Below the pieces are notes generated by a model. The model saw only the letters and a list, made by a program, of their open reading frames with translations, was not told the origin of the DNA and did no database searches. Position numbers and translations under genes: made by a program. DNA of 11,488 nt. It comes from Planctomycetota bacterium. Lineage in GTDB: Bacteria; Planctomycetota; Planctomycetia; Pirellulales; Pirellulaceae. Of the stretch, positions 1 through 7,243 are shown in pieces; within the stretch, counting starts at the first letter, position 1, and each line of letters begins with the position of its first letter. The stretch covers positions 1 to 11,488 of the forward strand of contig JAJRVM010000118.1 in the NCBI GenBank assembly GCA_024277285.1, in the 5' to 3' direction.

Positions 1-1
1 C

Positions 2-91
2 AGAGAGTCGGCCTCCCTGGGCGAACCGCTGTTGCAGAATACCCTCTGTCGATTGGGCACGAGGGGGCGCCGGCTGTTCAACAGCCGGTAA
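2..91 (+). other. Possible C-terminal end of a gene entering from the left (unrecognised)
   Basis: One forward frame is open from the window edge to a TAA at 89-91 and reads ...LGEPLLQNTLCRLGTRG... before ending in NSR. I do not recognise the sequence. A second forward frame is also open to 141, so openness alone is weak evidence. The last codons coincide with a perfect hairpin (70-88), which could be a terminator-like structure at a gene end. Treat this as a possibility only. Confidence 0.15.
70..88. repeat. Perfect hairpin palindrome
   Basis: The arms CCGGCTGTT and AACAGCCGG are exact reverse complements, 9 nt each, separated by one C. In practice the hairpin would have a shorter stem with a small loop. 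No T-tract follows on either strand, so it is not a classical intrinsic terminator. It may be a dispersed intergenic palindrome. Confidence 0.6.
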
Positions 92-193
92 CGGTTCATC
101 GCGGACGTGACGCTTTTCGGCCCGAGTTTTCGCGCGATTAGCTCGAAGCATGGCAAACGGCCACCTGATCGGAAGACGTTCCACCGAGTGCTG

Positions 194-294
194 TTTTTTG
201 CCCGTCATCTTCTTTGCCCTTCTCTCCCGTGGCGCTCATGGACGACGCGTCTGGTGGTGCTCCTTGGAGGGCAAAGAAAATGATGGGCAAAAAA
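194..294. repeat. Long imperfect inverted repeat, GGGCAA-motif family, copy A
   Basis: The left arm (194-220) matches the reverse complement of the right arm (268-294) at 25 of 27 positions, around a 47-nt spacer. The right arm begins AGGGCAAAGAAAATGATGGG. The outer parts extend further (CTG...CAG) if a 3-nt insertion is allowed. Related arms occur at 7555-7581 and 7605-7631, so this is a repeat family and not a chance hairpin. No coding sequence is convincing across it; the small open frames here merely translate the repeat. It lies 15 nt upstream of the decayed gene at 309. Confidence 0.75.
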
Positions 295-308
295 GAACAG
301 AACGGTCC

Positions 309-514
309 ATGCGCTTCTTGCCTGTGGCATTGCTGCCCTCGGCTGCTAGCTGCTTGCGCGCGGCACCTCATCGGCCCTCTACGCGCAGAACAAAGACGGG
401 ATCAACAACTCCACCAGCGCAGGCCGACTTATTAGCAGCCGACTTATTAGCAGTCTGGGCGGGGTTCAAGAGATAGTCGCAATGGGCCAGGGTTACGCTG
501 GACAAGTAACTTGA
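309..514 (+). pseudogene. Decayed small secreted-protein gene (unknown family)
   Basis: An ATG at 309 opens a signal-peptide-like stretch (MRFLPVALLPSAASCLRA, frame of 309). The protein-like reading then continues in another frame, 350-514: ...TSSALYAQNKDGINN followed by STSAGRLISS, RLISS, LGGVQEIVAMGQGYAGQVT and a TGA. This second frame has a Tyr-Ala-Gln signal-cleavage-like site and a balanced composition, while its own upstream part is closed by a TAG at 347-349. The simplest reading is a short exported protein broken by an indel near 350-362. A second shift after 511 could add a few residues (ETLDAYSGQPV). I do not recognise the family. The frame switch is inferred; the two open frames are directly visible. 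Confidence 0.35.
423..452 (+). repeat. 15-bp perfect tandem duplication
   Basis: The unit GCCGACTTATTAGCA occurs twice, head to tail, with no mismatch. In the protein-like frame of the decayed gene it duplicates five residues (RLISS-RLISS), so the event preserved frame. This is a typical replication-slippage product. Confidence 0.85.
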
Positions 515-770
515 GACTTTGGACGCCTATTCGGGTCAGCCAGTCTAAGACGTAGCACAACGCATTGCACCGCGGTTAACAGCCGCAGTATGACGGGCGA
601 AATCTGTGCCCCCTGCTGAAACGGCTCGGATTGTCGGGTATCCTGAACGTAGCATGAGTTTCCAGGGCAACGATGGACTCAACGCTTTCTTGGCAACGGG
701 AACGACACGAAGAATTGTTTCAAAATCATACTGCCAGTTTTCAGTGGCACTGCACGAAAAAAAGGACCTC
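515..770. other. Gene-free leader upstream of the aminotransferase gene
   Basis: I find no gene here. The minus-strand open frame that crosses it extends deep into the aminotransferase gene and has a shadow-like composition. A short GCGG/CCGC inverted repeat lies near 574-588. I could not identify a convincing -35/-10 pair for the gene at 785. Confidence 0.5.
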
Positions 771-777
771 AAAGGAG
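771..777 (+). promoter_or_regulatory. Ribosome binding site of the aminotransferase gene
   Basis: AAAGGAG ends 7 nt before the ATG at 785. This fixes the start and places the twin-arginine motif near the N-terminus, as a Tat signal requires. Confidence 0.8.
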
Positions 778-784
778 CAACACC

Positions 785-2134
785 ATGACGAAGAACCTCA
801 CTCGACGTGGATTTGTACGCGCGGCAGCGGCAGGGTCGGCCGCTTTGGCTTGGCTGGGGGCGGGCCACGCACCTTGGGGATTCGCCGGTCAACCTGACCA
901 ACCGGCTTTGCTGGGCGGAACGCCAGTGCACCAGGGAGGGTGGCCGAAATGGCCGGAGTGGCGTGAATCGTGGGAACCGGCCGTATTGAAGGTGTTGCGT
1001 AGCGGGCGTTGGTGCTGTTCCGGCGGTGGTGGCCAGGTCGCCGAGTTTGAAGCCGGCTATGCGCAACTGCTGGGCGCGAAACGCTGCGTCGCCATGGCCA
1101 GTGGGACGACTTCGTTGATCACCAGTTTACACGTCATGGGCGTGGACGCTGGCGACGAAGTGATCACGTCTCCCTACACGTTCATCGCCACTTATAACAC
1201 GATTCTGGCGCATAAAGCGCTGCCGGTATTTGCCGATACCGACCCGGCGACACTGACGATGGATCCGGCTTCGATTGAGAGTCGTATTACGCCACGCACA
1301 CGCGCGATTGTGCCGGTCCATATTTACGGCATGCCGTGCGACATGGATCCGATCAATGCCATTGCGAAGAAACATGGTTTGGCGGTTATCGAAGATGCCT
1401 GTCAAGCGTGGCTGGCAGAGTATAAGGGTCATAAGTGCGGCACGCTTGGCGATGTGGCGGCTTTCAGTTTTCAAAACTCGAAACACATTCCTGTCGGTGA
1501 TGGTGGTGCCATCACCAGTAACAGCGAAGAGATCGCCGACCGTTGCCAAAGCTATCATAACTGCGGCCGCGCCTACGGCACGCTCAAGGGGAGCGGGTTG
1601 TTCACACGCGGATCAAACTTTCGCATGAACCACTACCAAGCGGTAATACTCTCGCAGCAATTCGACAAATTGGTGAAAGAGACTAAGGTGCGACGCGACA
1701 ATGCCGACTTCCTGACCACCGAGCTAAGCAAGATTCCTGGCATCGAACCAGCTCGGCTGCCCGAAAACAGCCGCGCGGTCTGGCACCTCTACGCGTTTCG
1801 TTACGATGCCAAGGAGTTCAAAGGCCTGTCAAGAGGACAGTTTATGAAAGCCTTGCGCGCTGAAGGAGTGCCGTGCAGCGATGGCTATCACGAACAATAC
1901 TATGATGGGATTATGGACGAAGCGATCAATTCACGCGGTTTCAAGCGGCTCTTCCCTGCCGACCGACTCAAGACCTATCGGGACAGTTTCCAGGAACTGA
2001 AAGGAAACAGGCAAGTTTGCACGACGACCGTTGGATTGTTCAATACGCTGCTGTTGGCCAAGCGCCGCGACGTGCAGCACATCGTCGAGGCGGTGCGTAA
2101 GATCCACGACCAGAGTGCCGCACTCGTGTCGTGA
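785..2134 (+). CDS. DegT/DnrJ/EryC1/StrS-family PLP aminotransferase with Tat signal
   Basis: The 449-residue product belongs to the sugar/cyclitol aminotransferase family (fold type I, PLP-dependent), which transfers an amino group to keto-sugars or inososes. The N-terminus reads TRRGFVRAAAAG followed by a hydrophobic stretch and small residues (about 6-35), a twin-arginine export signal. The family core follows: GTT at 107-109 for phosphate binding, VIEDACQAW with Asp204 facing the pyridine nitrogen, and SFQNSKHIPVGDGGA with Lys233 as the Schiff-base lysine. NFRMNHYQAVIL is the usual dimer/active-site segment. All key residues are present, so it should be active. Such exported homologues are, to my knowledge, common in planctomycetes, but the substrate is unknown. 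It stands alone, converging on the thioredoxin-domain gene across a hairpin. Family assignment is firm; export is inferred from the signal. Confidence 0.93.
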   Translation: MTKNLTRRGFVRAAAAGSAALAWLGAGHAPWGFAGQPDQPALLGGTPVHQGGWPKWPEWRESWEPAVLKVLRSGRWCCSGGGGQVAEFEAGYAQLLGAKRCVAMASGTTSLITSLHVMGVDAGDEVITSPYTFIATYNTILAHKALPVFADTDPATLTMDPASIESRITPRTRAIVPVHIYGMPCDMDPINAIAKKHGLAVIEDACQAWLAEYKGHKCGTLGDVAAFSFQNSKHIPVGDGGAITSNSEEIADRCQSYHNCGRAYGTLKGSGLFTRGSNFRMNHYQAVILSQQFDKLVKETKVRRDNADFLTTELSKIPGIEPARLPENSRAVWHLYAFRYDAKEFKGLSRGQFMKALRAEGVPCSDGYHEQYYDGIMDEAINSRGFKRLFPADRLKTYRDSFQELKGNRQVCTTTVGLFNTLLLAKRRDVQHIVEAVRKIHDQSAALVS

Positions 2135-2174
2135 GCGGCGCATTCTGTTTGGCCGTTGCGCCCAAGAAATGCCA

Positions 2175-2202
2175 CGGCCGCCCCGTTTTCAAGGGGCGGC
2201 CG
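2175..2202. terminator. Strong GC hairpin between convergent genes
   Basis: CGGCCGCCCC and GGGGCGGCCG form a perfect 10-bp stem around the 8-nt loop GTTTTCAA. It begins 40 nt after the stop of the aminotransferase gene. There is no U-tract on either strand, so it is a terminator-like or transcript-stabilising hairpin, not a textbook intrinsic terminator. It could serve both convergent genes. Confidence 0.6.
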
Positions 2203-2223
2203 GGTCGAGTCTCGTTAGCGGTC

Positions 2224-2253
2224 ATGAATTGAGCTTTGTGGCACGCAATTCAT
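2224..2253. repeat. Inverted repeat in the convergent intergenic region
   Basis: ATGAATTG and CAATTCAT are exact reverse complements separated by 14 nt. It is AT-rich, unlike the neighbouring GC hairpin. It could be a second stem at the convergent 3' ends or a binding site; nothing in the sequence decides. Confidence 0.4.
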
Positions 2254-2382
2254 TTCCCGCCCCAAGGGTTCGTCTCAGCATTCGATGGAACGACTAGATC
2301 TAACTATTCTCTTCCGTGAACAAAACCTGAAATGTGCCGACCATTGCAGAACGAGGCGTCTTGAGACAAAGCCGCGCTCAGT

Positions 2383-3621
2383 TCACTTGTCGTCCGACTT
2401 GGAGGCGTCTGTGGTTGCCTTCTTTTCCGGCGGCGGACCGAGGAGTTTGGCCAGTTCTTCACCGAGCTGTTCGCCACGCGGATTCAAAGCGACGACCTTG
2501 CCGTCAGGACCAATGAGCGCGAGCGAAGGGATGCTGTTCACGCCGTAGTAGGTGGCCATCGATTTCAGGTCATCGGACTTTTCGGCCGCCCCATCCCACA
2601 GTACGGTCCACGGATGCGTGTGCTGTTCGAGATACTTCGCCAAGTCCTCGCGGTTACGATCTACGCTGATACTGATGACATCAAAACCTTTGTCATGATA
2701 CGCTTCGTAGTTCGCTTCGATATTTGGAATCTCAGCAAGACATGGACCGCACCAGGTAGCCCAGAAGTCGACCAGTACGACCTTCCCCTTATACTTGCTC
2801 CAGTCAAGCTTCTCGCCATCGAGTGTGGCACCTTCCAGCGGCATTGGGTTGCCGACAAGCGTAACACGGCGAGCAAGGCCTTCGAGTCGTTCGCTCAAGG
2901 TAGCAAGGCGTTCATCCTCAGATTCCGCAAACAACTTGCCGAATTCCTTGCATACCGCGCCGGCCTTTTCGCTGTGACCGTTTTCTCCTAGCGCGGATGC
3001 CAACGCCATGACGAGTCCAAAATCTTGCAGCTCCAGCTTGCCGCTGGCCAAGAAGTCGCGGATCGCGCTGATCTGCTTGTCCACTTCCGCTGGCGTTGCC
3101 GTATCCATGCCCATCAAGCGAAACTGGCAGATACTCAGCTGTGCTTCACGCACCAGACTGTCGAGCCCCGCCTTTTTGAGCTCTGCAGGAATGGCATCGA
3201 CTTTGGCCAGGACTTTGGCACTGGCCGCTTTGTCCTTGGTCTGTCGCGCCAAATCGATCAATGACACAATCTTGCCTTGCAAAGCTTGCGTTGCCATCTG
3301 CGGGGCAGGTTTCGAAGCGAGGATCTTGTCGGCCGTAGCGACCATTGAAGCACTGCTCTTGCTCCGCACTTCGTCATTGCCGGTACTGCGCTGTTGTTGC
3401 CACATTATGCGAATGTGTTGCACGAGCTTCTCGGGGGCACCGTCAGGGACGGCATATGGATCCGCCGGCGTGGCCGGAGTTGCCGCTGCCGCCGGTTTGG
3501 CAGAGTCGGTCGCCTGCGCGTCTTGCCCCCAAACCTGCGGAGTGACAATACCGACACTTGCCAGTAGTACGGCGAACAAGACGCCACGAATTCCACCACA
3601 CCATTTCAAACCAAACGTCAT
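2383..3621 (-). CDS. Secreted TlpA/ResA-like thioredoxin-domain protein
   Basis: The 412-residue product has a signal peptide (hydrophobic 12-27, likely cleavage near 33), an Ala/Pro-rich linker (about 38-60) and an alpha-helical region of roughly 190 residues without a recognised domain. A C-terminal TlpA/AhpC-type thioredoxin domain follows (about 255-395). The redox motif is WCGPC at 290-294, preceded by VVLVDFWAT, and the cis-proline loop is SIPS (Pro365). It would act outside the cytoplasmic membrane as a thiol-disulfide oxidoreductase, for example keeping cysteines reduced for cytochrome maturation or repair; the client is unknown. The domain is complete and the tail is Lys/Asp/Ser-rich. 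The start is supported by GGAG (3631-3634 region, minus strand) 9 nt upstream of the ATG. No other redox or cytochrome-maturation gene is adjacent. Confidence 0.92.
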   Translation of the reverse strand: MTFGLKWCGGIRGVLFAVLLASVGIVTPQVWGQDAQATDSAKPAAAATPATPADPYAVPDGAPEKLVQHIRIMWQQQRSTGNDEVRSKSSASMVATADKILASKPAPQMATQALQGKIVSLIDLARQTKDKAASAKVLAKVDAIPAELKKAGLDSLVREAQLSICQFRLMGMDTATPAEVDKQISAIRDFLASGKLELQDFGLVMALASALGENGHSEKAGAVCKEFGKLFAESEDERLATLSERLEGLARRVTLVGNPMPLEGATLDGEKLDWSKYKGKVVLVDFWATWCGPCLAEIPNIEANYEAYHDKGFDVISISVDRNREDLAKYLEQHTHPWTVLWDGAAEKSDDLKSMATYYGVNSIPSLALIGPDGKVVALNPRGEQLGEELAKLLGPPPEKKATTDASKSDDK

Positions 3622-3949
3622 TACAAAGGTCTCCAGTTTTCAAGAAATCGAATATGTCGTCACTCGCGAATCGCACAATCCCGTTAACTGTAACAGTGCT
3701 ACCCCGCTGTTGCCAACCTGCCAATTCCCCTGTGTTTGTGGTAAAATTCGGTTTTGCGCTGGCTTTGGAAGCCACGTTGCGACTCTTCGACTGGCAATTC
3801 ACAGGGCGGCAGGGTCGCCAGCCAATGCCGAGCTGCCGCTCGAACAACACCGACCCGCTCCCGTTGGTCGCTGGGAGTTGCACAAAAGAACAAGGTCCTG
3901 GCCGTTAGTAGCACGACGTTTGTCTCCGTTGTCTGAAGACGAGGAAACC
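3622..3949. other. Divergent intergenic region
   Basis: These 328 nt separate the minus-strand thioredoxin-domain gene from the plus-strand glycosidase remnant and should hold promoters for both. I find no gene. An 11-bp odd palindrome, ACTGT-A-ACAGT, lies at 3687-3697. A weak minus-strand pair, TTGGCA then TACAGT with 18 nt between, overlaps it and could be the promoter of the thioredoxin-domain gene; the match is poor. The plus-strand frame that stays open through this region is a continuation of a shadow frame. Confidence 0.35.
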
Positions 3950-4303
3950 ATGGTGGATACCAACGATCAAAGAACCACGACATTCGCCACTCTTGTGCGT
4001 GGCAGCGCATGGCGGAATCGCACGCGTCGGTCCGCACAAAATGCGTGCACAACTGCGGCCCTGCTGGGGACATTGACGTTTCTTGTTGCGGTCGCGGTCA
4101 GTCATGCGCAACAGATGGACAAGCGACAGTTCTGTGTGCTTGGCATGCCCGACCCGTCGATCATTCAAGCAGACGATGGGGGCGGATATTTTATCTTCAG
4201 CACGGGGCGTGGTATTTCCATTTGGCACAGTCGAGATCTCGTCAACTGGACCTCCGCGGGGCGTGTCTTTGCGGAGCGGAAGCGGGACGATTTCGAGTCT
4301 TGA
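3950..4303 (+). pseudogene. N-terminal remnant of a GH43-type glycoside hydrolase
   Basis: The ATG at 3950 follows GAGGA (3941-3945). The 117-residue reading has a polar basic N-terminus, a hydrophobic segment (about 35-52: TTAALLGTLTFLVAVAVSHA, with a cleavable AQ end), then GMPDPSIIQADDGGGYFIFSTGRG and IWHSRDLVNWTSAGRVF. This matches the first blade of family 43 beta-propeller glycosidases (arabinanase/xylosidase type): the Asp of DPSII would be the catalytic base, and the RDLVNW segment is typical. The family normally runs about 300 residues or more. Here recognisable sequence stops after GRVFAE and the frame ends 9 codons later; I find no continuation in any frame downstream. It lacks the rest of the propeller and the catalytic acid, so it cannot work as an enzyme. 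A short exported peptide could still be made. Confidence 0.7.
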
Positions 4304-4350
4304 GACGGCCTCTGGCCCATTGTGACGCAAACTGTATGAGCAGCAGCTTC

Positions 4351-4367
4351 ACGGCACGGAGTGCCGT
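4351..4367. terminator. Palindromic hairpin between convergent loci
   Basis: ACGGCAC-GGA-GTGCCGT is a perfect 7-bp stem with a 3-nt loop. It lies between the 3' end of the glycosidase remnant and the 3' end of the permease gene. No T-tract follows. It could be a bidirectional terminator or a dispersed palindromic repeat that was involved in truncating the glycosidase gene. Confidence 0.45.
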
Positions 4368-4406
4368 GCCACACTGCGTCGACCGGACATGATGGGGATA
4401 GGATGC

Positions 4407-6200
4407 TTATGCGTGGGCGAGTCGTTCCCGTTTTCTCTGCATGCGCGAAGCGCGCGCGATCACGACAATCGCGAGCCCAATGATTGTGACGGTGATTGCG
4501 GTGCCGATGTTCAGTGGGCCTTTGCGGGTCCACCAGACAATGGCGTAGCCCGCGGCGCCGGCGAACAGGGCGTAGTAGCCGAAGATCCACAGAGTCTTGC
4601 GAATGACGGTGCCCTCCTTGCCGACCAAGCCGCCGACTGCCGATGCGGCGACAACATTGTGTACACAGATTGTGTTGCCGGCTGCTCCACCGACTGCCTG
4701 CAAGGCGACAATCCAGGTGGGATCCGCGCCGATGCGTTGCCCCACATCGAATTGGAACAACGAGAACATCATGTTGCTGATCGTGTTGCTCCCGGCCACC
4801 GCGGCACCGATGCCGCCGATAAACGTCGCAAAGATCGGCCATGCCTCGCCTACTATCTGCTGGACACCGGCAGCCAAAACCAGCGGCATCTTCTCGAATC
4901 CAGCCGCGCCCCCTTGGCTGTTGATGAACACCTGCACCATGGGTACCGTGAAGACCAACGCCACGGACGCGAGCATGGTTGTTCTCAACGAGTGTTGCCA
5001 CGCGCGTCCGTACGCACTTAGGTCCATTCGATGCAGTAGCAACGTGCAGCATGAGACCGTGATGAATACGGTGCCGGGCAAATAGAGTGGTGCGACCGTC
5101 TTTGAAATGCTCGTACCCAAGATATGCTGAATCGGAATCGCGACCGATTTGAGCATCGATGCCAACGGCAATCCATGCCAGCGTGTAATGACGAGCAACA
5201 GAGCAACCAGCGCGTAGGGGAGCCACGCTAAAAACACGGATGGCTCGATTTGTGATCGGCGGCGAGTTGCAAATGACACACCCGTCCATTCCCGATCCCA
5301 TTGGTCCGGTTCTTCGAAGTTCCACGCTGGCTCCTTCGCGGGTATAAACCAGCCGCGTCGAGCAGCCGGGATTACGATCAATAGCCCCATCAAGCCACCT
5401 ACCAGGGACGGGAACTCGGGGCCGAGAAGATAGGCCACTGTTAGGTAGGGGAGCGTCATGGCCAACGCGGCAAAAAGGGAAAACTTCCAAATCGCCAAGC
5501 CCTCCCAGATCGTACGATTCTTGCCGAAGAAACGGGTGATGATGGTGACGAGGAACAAGGGGACAAGCGTTCCTGTGAGCGTATGTAGCACGGCAACCTT
5601 CAAGCCAATCATGCTCAGGAAGTCGGTCCACTGAGCGAATCCGGCTTGCTGTGCGTAATGGTGGACGGATGCGTCTGCCGACAACCCGGTGTTAACGCCA
5701 ATCGAGATCGGTGTACCACATGCGCCAAAGGAAACGGGCGTGCACTGAATAATCATCCCTGCTGTCACGGCTGCCAAAGGTGGAAAGCCGAGCCCGATGA
5801 GAAGAGGCACGGCAACTGCGGCGGGAGTTCCGAAGCCAGCAGAGCCCTCAATAAAAGAGCCAAACAACCAGGCGATGATGATCACTTGAATCCGACGATC
5901 TGGTGAAATATCACGAAATGTGCGCCGAATCCGATGGAGCGCACCGCTTTCTTCCAACGTGTTGAGTAATAGGATGGCACCGAAGATGATGTAGAGTAAT
6001 TCGCCCGTTATGATCAATCCGCGCGTGCTTGCGGCAGCGATCTGGATAGCGGGAACCTTCCAGACGAATAACGCCAATGCAGCGGCCACCAGGTAAGAGA
6101 TTGGCATCGCCCGGCTGGCCGGCCAACGCAGGATGACCAGGAACAACGCGACGGCAAGGATAGGCAATAGGGACAGTGCCGCCAGTATTTCGGTTTCCAT
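4407..6200 (-). CDS. L-lactate/glycolate permease (LldP/LctP family)
   Basis: The 597-residue inner-membrane protein has about a dozen or more hydrophobic segments along its whole length. Family signatures are clear: LFGSFIEGSAGFGTPAAVAV near 112-131, GFPPLAAVTAGMIIQ near 138-152, SFGACGTPISIGVNTG near 157-172, then AGSNTISNMMFSLFQF and GNTICVHNVVAASA in the C-terminal half. These are diagnostic for the proton-coupled 2-hydroxymonocarboxylate importers, which carry L-lactate, D-lactate and glycolate; the sequence does not tell which. It is slightly longer than the E. coli proteins (about 550-560). No clear Shine-Dalgarno sequence precedes the ATG at 6200. The gene lies 125 nt downstream of the dehydrogenase gene on the same strand, across two sets of direct repeats, so the two may be co-transcribed or separately controlled. 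Confidence 0.95.
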   Translation of the reverse strand: METEILAALSLLPILAVALFLVILRWPASRAMPISYLVAAALALFVWKVPAIQIAAASTRGLIITGELLYIIFGAILLLNTLEESGALHRIRRTFRDISPDRRIQVIIIAWLFGSFIEGSAGFGTPAAVAVPLLIGLGFPPLAAVTAGMIIQCTPVSFGACGTPISIGVNTGLSADASVHHYAQQAGFAQWTDFLSMIGLKVAVLHTLTGTLVPLFLVTIITRFFGKNRTIWEGLAIWKFSLFAALAMTLPYLTVAYLLGPEFPSLVGGLMGLLIVIPAARRGWFIPAKEPAWNFEEPDQWDREWTGVSFATRRRSQIEPSVFLAWLPYALVALLLVITRWHGLPLASMLKSVAIPIQHILGTSISKTVAPLYLPGTVFITVSCCTLLLHRMDLSAYGRAWQHSLRTTMLASVALVFTVPMVQVFINSQGGAAGFEKMPLVLAAGVQQIVGEAWPIFATFIGGIGAAVAGSNTISNMMFSLFQFDVGQRIGADPTWIVALQAVGGAAGNTICVHNVVAASAVGGLVGKEGTVIRKTLWIFGYYALFAGAAGYAIVWWTRKGPLNIGTAITVTIIGLAIVVIARASRMQRKRERLAHA

Positions 6201-6217
6201 CGGTTTGCTCAGAGCCT

Positions 6218-6249
6218 ATTAGCGTCTATCTGCGGTCATTAGCGGTCTA
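6218..6249. repeat. Direct repeat ATTAGCG(G)TCTA upstream of the permease gene
   Basis: ATTAGCGTCTA (6218-6228) recurs as ATTAGCGGTCTA (6238-6249) after 9 nt. The second copy has one extra G. It sits 17-48 nt upstream of the permease start on the minus strand, where operators or dispersed repeats may lie. Confidence 0.55.
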
Positions 6250-6251
6250 CG

Positions 6252-6284
6252 TTTTTGAAGATCCCAGAGTTTTCGAAGATCCCA
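6252..6284. repeat. Tandem-spaced 15-nt direct repeat upstream of the permease gene
   Basis: TTTTTGAAGATCCCA (6252-6266) recurs as TTTTCGAAGATCCCA (6270-6284), 14 of 15 identical, with starts 18 nt apart. It lies in the 125-nt gap between the dehydrogenase and permease genes. This may be a regulator site or a dispersed repeat; I see no promoter hexamers that settle the matter. Confidence 0.6.
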
Positions 6285-6325
6285 CACCGGTGCAATGTTC
6301 CTCGGGGAGCTCCGTAGTCGTTTCT

Positions 6326-7243
6326 CTAACGTTGCTTCCAATCGATTCCAGACATCGCCGCCAGTGCCAACTCCAGGGCATGCGTGCCGTCGCGTCCATG
6401 TCCTAATGCGGTGACGGACAGGTAGAGCTGATGTGCCAGTGCCAGACCGGGCAACGACAATTTCAGCCGCTTTGCTTCCTGCAGTGCGATTCCCATGTCC
6501 TTGATGAAATGCTCGACGAAGAACCCGGGATCGAAATCGTTGTCGATGATGCGTGGTGCCAGGTTCGACAGCGACCAGCTGCCGGCAGCTCCGGACGCCA
6601 CGCTTTGAAGCAGTGTTGTTAACTCGAGACCGGCCTTGTAGCCGTAAAGGAGCCCTTCACAGACGCCGATCATGCCTGATGCGATAAGGATTTGGTTGGC
6701 CATCTTGGCGTGTTGCCCCGTTCCGGGACCACCCTGGCGGACAATCGTCTTCCCCATTGCCTGCCAGCACGGCGCTAATGCCGTCACCGCTTTTGCGTTC
6801 CCGCCAATCATGATCGACAGTCGCGCCTCGCGCGCCCCCACATCGCCACCTGAAACGGGCGCGTCGATGCTGACCACTCCTTGAGCCGCAGCCGCTGCCG
6901 CGATTTCGACGGCCAACGAAGGTTGGCTGGTCGTCATGTCGACCACCAGATTGCCCGGCTTGCAGCCAGCCAGGACACCCTGCGGGCCGAGGATGACATC
7001 CCGTACGTCGCTTGGAAAACCGACGATCGTAAAGACGACGTCGGCGGCCTCCGCCACCGCTCGGGGCGATTCGGCCCATGCCGCTCCCTTGGCCAACAAT
7101 GGCTCCGCCTTGGCCAGCGTCCGCGTGAAAACGGTCACGGCGAAACCTGCGTTGATCAAGTGCCCGCACATGCTGCACCCCATCACTCCGGTTCCTATCC
7201 ACCCAATACGCGTTACACCCGGCTCGATTCGGATCTGATCCAC
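6326..7243 (-). CDS. Beta-hydroxyacid dehydrogenase (3-hydroxyisobutyrate / tartronate-semialdehyde reductase type)
   Basis: I choose the GTG at 7243, giving 305 residues, close to the family norm of about 290-300. A GGAGA lies 7 nt upstream, and the longer frame starting at 7342 would add 33 residues with no family resemblance. The N-terminal NAD(P)-binding motif is GWIGTGVMG (GTGVMG at 17-22). The substrate-binding signature is [13 protein letters not shown] (from 127). The catalytic lysine is Lys180 in [11 protein letters not shown]. The C-terminal all-helical domain includes [11 protein letters not shown] and [12 protein letters not shown]. These enzymes interconvert a 3-hydroxy acid and its semialdehyde in the cytoplasm. 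Candidates are 3-hydroxyisobutyrate, tartronate semialdehyde/glycerate, or succinic semialdehyde; the sequence does not decide. The permease of the lactate/glycolate family lies downstream, which favours a hydroxy-acid role. All catalytic residues are present. Confidence 0.92.
   Translation of the reverse strand: MDQIRIEPGVTRIGWIGTGVMGCSMCGHLINAGFAVTVFTRTLAKAEPLLAKGAAWAESPRAVAEAADVVFTIVGFPSDVRDVILGPQGVLAGCKPGNLVVDMTTSQPSLAVEIAAAAAAQGVVSIDAPVSGGDVGAREARLSIMIGGNAKAVTALAPCWQAMGKTIVRQGGPGTGQHAKMANQILIASGMIGVCEGLLYGYKAGLELTTLLQSVASGAAGSWSLSNLAPRIIDNDFDPGFFVEHFIKDMGIALQEAKRLKLSLPGLALAHQLYLSVTALGHGRDGTHALELALAAMSGIDWKQR

Noticed and set aside
545..1066. 173-codon minus-strand open frame upstream of and inside the aminotransferase gene
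   Set aside because: Shadow composition (many Arg, Pro, Ser), no ribosome site, and it overlaps the well supported signal peptide and N-terminus of the aminotransferase.
3008..3949. Plus-strand frame continuous with the glycosidase remnant, suggesting a 431-residue protein
   Set aside because: It is antisense to the thioredoxin-domain gene with Ser/Cys/Ala-rich shadow composition. Protein-like sequence starts only at the ATG at 3950, which has its own ribosome site.
4165..5631. 488-codon minus-strand open frame
   Set aside because: It overlaps the permease gene in another frame. Its translation is rich in Arg, His and Cys with no motif, while the permease frame has clear family signatures.
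6218..6284. CRISPR-like array
   Set aside because: Only two copies of each repeat, very short, no spacers of regular length and no cas gene in the window.
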